From the NCBI RefSeq assembly GCF_028657195.3, contig NZ_JANCPR020000013.1:62001-126000 (forward strand): a DNA stretch of 64,000 bases, given 5' to 3'. Every line of letters starts with the position of its first letter. Positions within the stretch are counted from its first letter, which is position 1. A model generated the notes under the pieces. It did not search any database, was not told the origin of the DNA, and worked only from the letters and a program-made list of their open reading frames with translations. The translations under genes and the position numbers were made by a program. Below, piece by piece: positions 59,142-64,000 of this stretch. This stretch comes from Streptomyces iconiensis (GTDB lineage: Bacteria > Actinomycetota > Actinomycetes > Streptomycetales > Streptomycetaceae).

Positions 59142-61904
59142 GTGTTCCGGCACAGACGTTCCTCGCCCTCTTCTCCCTCCTTACAGACCAAGGGCCCAAG
59201 GGCCGCCGCGGCATGGGCCGCGGCGGCCCTCGTCGTCTCACTGACCGTTCCGCAGGCGCTGGCCGGACCCCTGGGGTCCGGTTCGACCGCCGCCGAGCCC
59301 GACCCCCTGCCCGGCAAGATCGCGGGCCAGGGCACGGCCGCGCCCCGCATGGTGACGGGCCTCGACGACGCGGCGCCCGGCGCCACGGCCACCGAGGCCG
59401 CGCGGACGTACCTCGACGAGAACCGTGACCGCTACCACGTCGCGGCAGACGACGGGGCGCTGCTGACCCTTGGTACCGAGGGTTCGACGGTCCGCTTCCA
59501 GCAGCTCCACCACGGCGTGCCCGTCCTGGGCGCGCACTACCTCGTCCACCTGTCGGGCAAGGGCGCGGCGCGCGAGGTCACCGGTGTGGGCGGTGCCTAC
59601 TACACGGAGCTGGCAGCGCCGACCCGGGCGACCGTCGCGGCGAAGCGCAGTGCCGCGATCGCGCGGACGACGCTGAAGGACCCCCGGCAGCGTGCCGCCG
59701 CCACGGTGCGGGACAGGGGACTCGTTGTGCTGCCGGACGGAGCGTTGTCCCAGGCGGCTTCCCCGGATGGAGCGGCGTCAGCCGACGAGGGCAGGCTCGC
59801 GCGGCACCACACCGTGCGGGTGCTCTCGGGCGGGGAGCCCGTGGTGCGTGAGGTCTATGTGGACGCGCGTAAGGGCGCCGTCGTCCTCTCGTACGACACG
59901 GTGCGGCCCGCCGAGACGCCGGCGAAGGCGACGGGCAAGGACGTACGGGGCGAGGCGGTCACCTTTGACGCGGCGCGGCAGGACGACGGCACGTACCGCA
60001 TGTCCGACCTCACACGCGGCTCCCGTATCGACACCTACGACGCCGGGGGCAGGAACTACACCGACTTCCTCGGGAAGATGCCCGCCGGCATGGCGCCCGT
60101 GAGCAGCCCCACCGCCGCCTACCCGGAGTCGGCGGGGCAGTCGGGCGCCGTCAACGCGCATCTCAACTCGGCCCGTGTGTACGACTTCTACAAGTCCGAG
60201 CTGGGGCGTGACGGTATCGACGGCAAGGGTGGAACGATCACTTCCGTCGTCAATGTGTCGGCCGGAGGCGGCCCGTACGCGAATGCCTTCTGGGACGGCC
60301 AGAAGATGGTCTACGGCGGCGGAGGGGACTACCACTCCTTCGCAGCGGCGCTCGATGTCGCGGGCCACGAGATGACCCACGGTGTGATCGAACGCAGCGC
60401 CGACCTGCTCTACATGAACCAGTCCGGCGCCATGAACGAGGCGATAGCCGACTACTTCGGCAACGCCATCGAGGTCGAGGCCAAGGGCACCCCGATGTCG
60501 GACCCGGCCGCAGGGCTGGTCGGCGAGGACCTGTGCAAGACAGGAACGCCGGCTGAGTGCAGCATTCGCGACATGAACGACGGGCGCAACGCGATGGACG
60601 ACTACATAGGCGTCACCGTCGGCCAGGACAGCGGGGGAGTGCACCTCAACTCCACGATCTTCTCCGGAGCCCTGTGGGACATGCGCGAGCAGCTCGACCC
60701 CAGGACGCTCGACAAGGTGGTCTACAAGGCGCTCACCGAGTACATGACGCCGCTCGACACGTTCATGGACGGGCGCAACGCCGTCGTCGCCGCCGCCATC
60801 GCGATGGACCTGGGCCTGGCCGACGTACAGAAGATCACCGCGGCGTTCGACGGGCACATGATCCACAAGGACTGGGAGCACCACCTCGGCATCGACTCGC
60901 GCAGCGTGCTGCCGAACGTCACCTCCAGCTTCGCGGCCCCCTCGGCACGCGAAGGCCGCTGGGTGCTCTCCAACTCCGACGCGACCGGCGCCCAACTGCC
61001 GTCCGTCTACACCGGCCGCACCGACGGCAAGGGCACGCCACGGCGGTTGAGCCCGGACGACGGGCGCTGGCACGAGTTCCCCGCGACGGACGGAACGTAC
61101 GGGGCGTGGATGGCCATCGGTGAGGACGGCGGCGCGCAGTCCTACGACGTTCTCACGCGGCGCCTGGACAGCGGCAAGCCCAGGAGCGTCTTCGCCTCGG
61201 CCTCCGTCCAGCCGGAGGACATCGTCGTCGACGGCTACGACGTCGCCTTCACCGGCTGGGACTTCACCACCGGCGAATCGGCAGTCCACCTCGCGCGCGG
61301 CGGCAAGACCGCCAAGAAGATCGCGCTGCCCAAGGGGCACCAGGCGTGGGGCGTCGACATGCGCGAGGGCACGCTCGTGTGGACCGAGTACTGGCAGGGC
61401 GACAAGGGCCTCGTGTTCGCGCCCACCGTCTACGACATCAAGCGCGGCAAGGTCATCGCGCAGTACCCGCCGCAGGACCCCAGTGGCGAGAAGGCATCGC
61501 TCATCGGCGCCACCCGGACCGTGGGTGACCGCGTCCTGTGGACCGAGCGGGCACAGGGCGCCGGTACGAAGACCGCGATACGTTCCGGGGCGCTCGACGG
61601 CTCCGGCATCGTCGATGTCGTACCCGCCGACGCTCCCTACGCACCCGTCTCGACCGCCTTCACCGCCTCCGACGAGGCCGTGACCTACGTCAACGCCAAG
61701 GGCGGCCAGGAGTGGACGAACGAGAACCTGGCCAAGCTGCACCAGGTGCCGCTGGGCGGCGGGGCAGAGCCCGTACGGGTCTCCTGCAACCGCGGTACCC
61801 AGGTCGCTCCCGCGGCCGACTCCGGAACGGAGGTCCTGTGGATCGACGGAACGGGCGGCCAGACCGACCTGGTCACCCGCCCCGCGCCCGCCGGGACATG
61901 CTGA
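59142..61904 (+). CDS. Secreted M4 (thermolysin-type) metalloprotease with C-terminal propeller-like region
   Basis: 920 residues, about 300 longer than usual M4 preproproteins. Order: signal peptide (AAAAWAAAALVVSLTV), FTP/PepSY prodomain (about 50-270), M4 catalytic domain with HEMTH at 409-413 and the third zinc ligand Glu433 in NEAIAD exactly 20 residues later, then some 330 residues of repeated beta-strand units (DGYDVAFTGWDF, REGTLVWTEYW, GDRVLWTER) that suggest a beta-propeller for substrate binding. GTG start with GGAGG at the right distance. A DasR-box core lies 66 nt upstream, hinting at induction with aminosugar metabolism. Confidence 0.9.
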   Translation: MFRHRRSSPSSPSLQTKGPRAAAAWAAAALVVSLTVPQALAGPLGSGSTAAEPDPLPGKIAGQGTAAPRMVTGLDDAAPGATATEAARTYLDENRDRYHVAADDGALLTLGTEGSTVRFQQLHHGVPVLGAHYLVHLSGKGAAREVTGVGGAYYTELAAPTRATVAAKRSAAIARTTLKDPRQRAAATVRDRGLVVLPDGALSQAASPDGAASADEGRLARHHTVRVLSGGEPVVREVYVDARKGAVVLSYDTVRPAETPAKATGKDVRGEAVTFDAARQDDGTYRMSDLTRGSRIDTYDAGGRNYTDFLGKMPAGMAPVSSPTAAYPESAGQSGAVNAHLNSARVYDFYKSELGRDGIDGKGGTITSVVNVSAGGGPYANAFWDGQKMVYGGGGDYHSFAAALDVAGHEMTHGVIERSADLLYMNQSGAMNEAIADYFGNAIEVEAKGTPMSDPAAGLVGEDLCKTGTPAECSIRDMNDGRNAMDDYIGVTVGQDSGGVHLNSTIFSGALWDMREQLDPRTLDKVVYKALTEYMTPLDTFMDGRNAVVAAAIAMDLGLADVQKITAAFDGHMIHKDWEHHLGIDSRSVLPNVTSSFAAPSAREGRWVLSNSDATGAQLPSVYTGRTDGKGTPRRLSPDDGRWHEFPATDGTYGAWMAIGEDGGAQSYDVLTRRLDSGKPRSVFASASVQPEDIVVDGYDVAFTGWDFTTGESAVHLARGGKTAKKIALPKGHQAWGVDMREGTLVWTEYWQGDKGLVFAPTVYDIKRGKVIAQYPPQDPSGEKASLIGATRTVGDRVLWTERAQGAGTKTAIRSGALDGSGIVDVVPADAPYAPVSTAFTASDEAVTYVNAKGGQEWTNENLAKLHQVPLGGGAEPVRVSCNRGTQVAPAADSGTEVLWIDGTGGQTDLVTRPAPAGTC

Positions 61905-61905
61905 G

Positions 61906-61961
61906 GCCGGGTGCCGGGTGCCGGGTGCCGGGTGCCGGGTGCCGGGTGCCGGGTGCCGGGT
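61906..61961. repeat. Perfect tandem array, 8 copies of GCCGGGT
   Basis: Eight exact copies of a 7-bp unit directly after the protease stop codon. Simple slippage array; copy number is likely to vary between strains. Confidence 0.95.
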
Positions 61962-62347
61962 GCGTGGCCGCGTGGCAGCAGGGGCGCAGGGGCGCGTGGC
62001 TGTGTGGCCAGTACCGGTTGCACGCTGCACGACCCCGTACGGGCCTTACGGCCGCACGATCCGAGTACGGGCCGTACGGCCGCACGATCCGAGTACGGGC
62101 CGTACGGCTGCACGATCCGTACGGCCGCACGCAGCACCGGCTGCACGCTCCCGTACGGCCGCGCGTGAAGCCCTCGTGAGGGGCTGAGGTGTAGCTGCCT
62201 GCCGGGGACCCGCCGCATCGCCCCCTTTCGGCGCGCGGGCCCCGGCAGGCACTATGCGAAATGCCCTGCCCATGGCATCCGTTGAGAGTGCGCGACCGCC
62301 GTAAGGAAAGACCCGGACCACCACTGGGACTCCGAAGGGACCGTTGC
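61962..62347. other. Gap between M4 protease and GH20 genes
   Basis: About 390 bases containing a second repeat array (listed) and the GH20 promoter. No gene and no convincing DasR box (see rejected items). Confidence 0.5.
62036..62161. repeat. Degenerate 28-bp direct repeat array
   Basis: Four imperfect copies of CCGTACGGCCGCACGATCCG plus GAGTACGGG. Each unit contains GTACGG inverted against CCGTAC, so the array can also fold. Non-coding. Confidence 0.8.
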
Positions 62348-63982
62348 ATGAGACGACGACTCAGACCGCTCCTGCTGATCTGCGCCTCGCTCCTCGCCGT
62401 CACCTCGCTCCCCGCCGTCCAGGCGGGCGCGGCGGCGGGACCCGACGCCGGCCGGGACTCCGGCCGGAACGCCACCGGGCCCAGGCCCCTGGACCAGGTG
62501 ATTCCGGCCCCCGCCTCCGTGCGCGCCAAGGGCAAACCGTTCACCCTCACATCCAAGACCGCGATACGGGTCTCGGGCGGCCCGCACGGCAAGGTCAGGG
62601 AAGCGCGCAGGACGGCCGAACAGCTCGCCGAACTGCTGCGCCCCTCCACCGGGTACAAGCTGCCGGTCACCACCCGCCCCGGCAGGGACGGCATCCAGCT
62701 GCGGCTGGGCGGGGACCACAAGCTCGGCGAGGAGGGGTACCGCCTCGATGTGAGCGAGCGCGCCGCCGTGATCAGCGCGCGCGGCGGCGCCGGGCTCTTC
62801 TACGGCGTACAGACCCTGCGCCAGCTGCTGCCGGCCCGGATCGAGGCGCGTGAGCGGCAGCAGGGGCCCTGGCAGATCGCCGGCGGCACCATCAAGGACA
62901 AGCCGCGCTACGAGTACCGGAGCGGGATGCTTGACGTCTCACGGCACTTCTTCTCCGTGGACAAGGTCAAGCGCTATATCGACCAACTCGCCCTCTACAA
63001 GATCAACAAGCTGCATCTGCACCTCTCCGACGACCAGGGCTGGCGCATCGCCATCGACTCCTGGCCCCGGCTCGCGGAGTACGGCGGCAGCACCCAGGTC
63101 GGTGGCGGCCCCGGTGGTTACTACACCAAGGCCGACTACCGGGAGATCATCCGCTATGCCTCGGACCGCCGGCTGACGGTGATCCCCGAGATCGACATGC
63201 CGGGCCACACCAACGCGGCCCAGGCTTCCTACGCCGAACTGAACTGCGACGGCGTCGCCCCTCCCCTGTACACCGGTACCGAGGTCGGCTTCAGCTCGCT
63301 GTGCGTACCGCTGGAGCGTACGTACGACTTCGTGGACGACGTGATCAGGGAACTGGCGGCCATGACGCCCGGCCCCTACATCCATATCGGCGGTGACGAG
63401 GCGCACTCCACCAGCCATGAGGACTACGTGACGTTCATGGACAGGGTGCAGCCCGTCGTCGCGAAGTACGGCAAGACCGCGATCGGCTGGCACCAGATCG
63501 CCGCCTCGCCTGCCAAGGGCACCGTCGCGCAGTACTGGGGCTACGACCAGACCGGCGCGGAGGAGCGCAAGCAGGTGGTGGACGCGGCGAAGAAGGGCAC
63601 CAAGCTCGTCATCTCGCCGGCGGACCGCTCGTACCTCGACATGAAGTACGACAAGAACACGCCGCTCGGCCTGTCCTGGGCCGGTTTCGTAGAGGTCCAG
63701 CGCTCCTACGACTGGGACCCGGGAACGTATCTGGAGGGCGTGCCCGAGGGCTCCGTACTCGGCGTGGAGGCGCCACTGTGGTCCGAGACGCTCTCGACCA
63801 GCGACCAGGTCGAGTTCATGGCCTTCCCCCGCCTCCCCGGCATCGCCGAACTGGGCTGGTCCCCCGCCTCGACCCACGACTGGGGCCGTTACAAGGAGCG
63901 GGTTGCCCAGCAGGCGCCCCGCTGGGACCAGTTGGGGATCGACTACTACAAGTCGCCGCAGGTGCCGTGGCCGGGGAAGTGA
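62348..63982 (+). CDS. Secreted GH20 beta-N-acetylhexosaminidase
   Basis: 544 residues: signal peptide (LLLICASLLAVTSL, cut near AQAG), a GH20b domain (about 50-165) and the GH20 barrel with catalytic Asp-Glu in HIGGDEAH and supporting residues HLHLSDDQGWR and EIDMPGH. It releases GlcNAc from chitobiose and other beta-GlcNAc ends outside the cell by substrate-assisted catalysis. GAAGGGA precedes the ATG. With the LPMO, GH18 and glmS it fits a chitin/GlcNAc theme. Confidence 0.94.
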   Translation: MRRRLRPLLLICASLLAVTSLPAVQAGAAAGPDAGRDSGRNATGPRPLDQVIPAPASVRAKGKPFTLTSKTAIRVSGGPHGKVREARRTAEQLAELLRPSTGYKLPVTTRPGRDGIQLRLGGDHKLGEEGYRLDVSERAAVISARGGAGLFYGVQTLRQLLPARIEARERQQGPWQIAGGTIKDKPRYEYRSGMLDVSRHFFSVDKVKRYIDQLALYKINKLHLHLSDDQGWRIAIDSWPRLAEYGGSTQVGGGPGGYYTKADYREIIRYASDRRLTVIPEIDMPGHTNAAQASYAELNCDGVAPPLYTGTEVGFSSLCVPLERTYDFVDDVIRELAAMTPGPYIHIGGDEAHSTSHEDYVTFMDRVQPVVAKYGKTAIGWHQIAASPAKGTVAQYWGYDQTGAEERKQVVDAAKKGTKLVISPADRSYLDMKYDKNTPLGLSWAGFVEVQRSYDWDPGTYLEGVPEGSVLGVEAPLWSETLSTSDQVEFMAFPRLPGIAELGWSPASTHDWGRYKERVAQQAPRWDQLGIDYYKSPQVPWPGK

Positions 63983-64000
63983 GCCGGCAGGGTTGTTCTG

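Noticed and set aside
62308..62325. Possible DasR box before the GH20 gene (GACCCGGACCACCACT)
   Set aside because: Only about 7 of 12 central positions fit and the palindromic core is broken.

Overview
The window is very GC-rich, with GTG/TTG starts, purine-rich ribosome binding sites, many 4-nt gene overlaps and signature genes of one genus: adpA with a TTA codon next to orn, the cslA-glxA-cslZ glycan locus, cebR-cebEFG-bglC and a cdgA-type diguanylate cyclase. It is chromosomal core-arm DNA of a Streptomyces (or very close relative). No insertion sequence, prophage or CRISPR array was seen.

Layout. 0-8 kb: apical glycan locus (3' part of GH6 cslZ, copper-radical oxidase glxA, cellulose-synthase-like cslA), a FadR-type regulator, a winged-helix protein and a secreted lytic polysaccharide monooxygenase with a perfect DasR-box core upstream. 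8-11 kb: membrane protein, acyl-CoA synthetase, tRNA-Lys. 11-22 kb: an undescribed catabolic cluster (IclR regulator, polar-amino-acid/ectoine-type ABC importer, DUF3830 protein, amidase, D-2-hydroxyacid dehydrogenase, two maleate-isomerase/arylmalonate-decarboxylase-like proteins, flavin monooxygenase). 22-25 kb: cdgA and an M6 metalloprotease. 25-29 kb: a cofactor-free 2,4-dioxygenase of the Hod/Qdo type overlapping a kynurenine-formamidase-like hydrolase, with a divergent amidohydrolase and a second tRNA-Lys. 29-34 kb: a tightly overlapping three-gene unit made of an Fe-S RecB-family nuclease, a large unknown protein and an SF1 helicase. 34-42 kb: phosphatase, NsdA-like TPR regulator, spermidine-synthase-like protein, two-component system, GH18 protein. 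42-49 kb: cellobiose uptake locus bglC-cebGFE / cebR with two operators. 49-52.6 kb: M23 peptidase, subtilisin-inhibitor-like protein, then a gene-poor stretch with two small peptide genes: a Cys/Ser/Thr-rich RiPP-like precursor and a convincing lasso-peptide precursor, next to tRNA-His. 52.6-56.7 kb: orn, adpA, universal stress protein. 56.7-64 kb: glmS, a small conserved protein, an M4 metalloprotease with a DasR-box core upstream, and a GH20 hexosaminidase.

Much of the window concerns sugar polymers: building an extracellular beta-glycan (csl/glxA/LPMO), harvesting cellulose sugars (ceb/bglC) and handling chitin/GlcNAc (LPMO, GH18, GH20, glmS, DasR boxes), set beside the developmental switch adpA. 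The least explained and most interesting parts are the orphan lasso precursor, the Hod-formamidase pair, the nuclease-unknown-helicase unit and the DUF3830 catabolic cluster.
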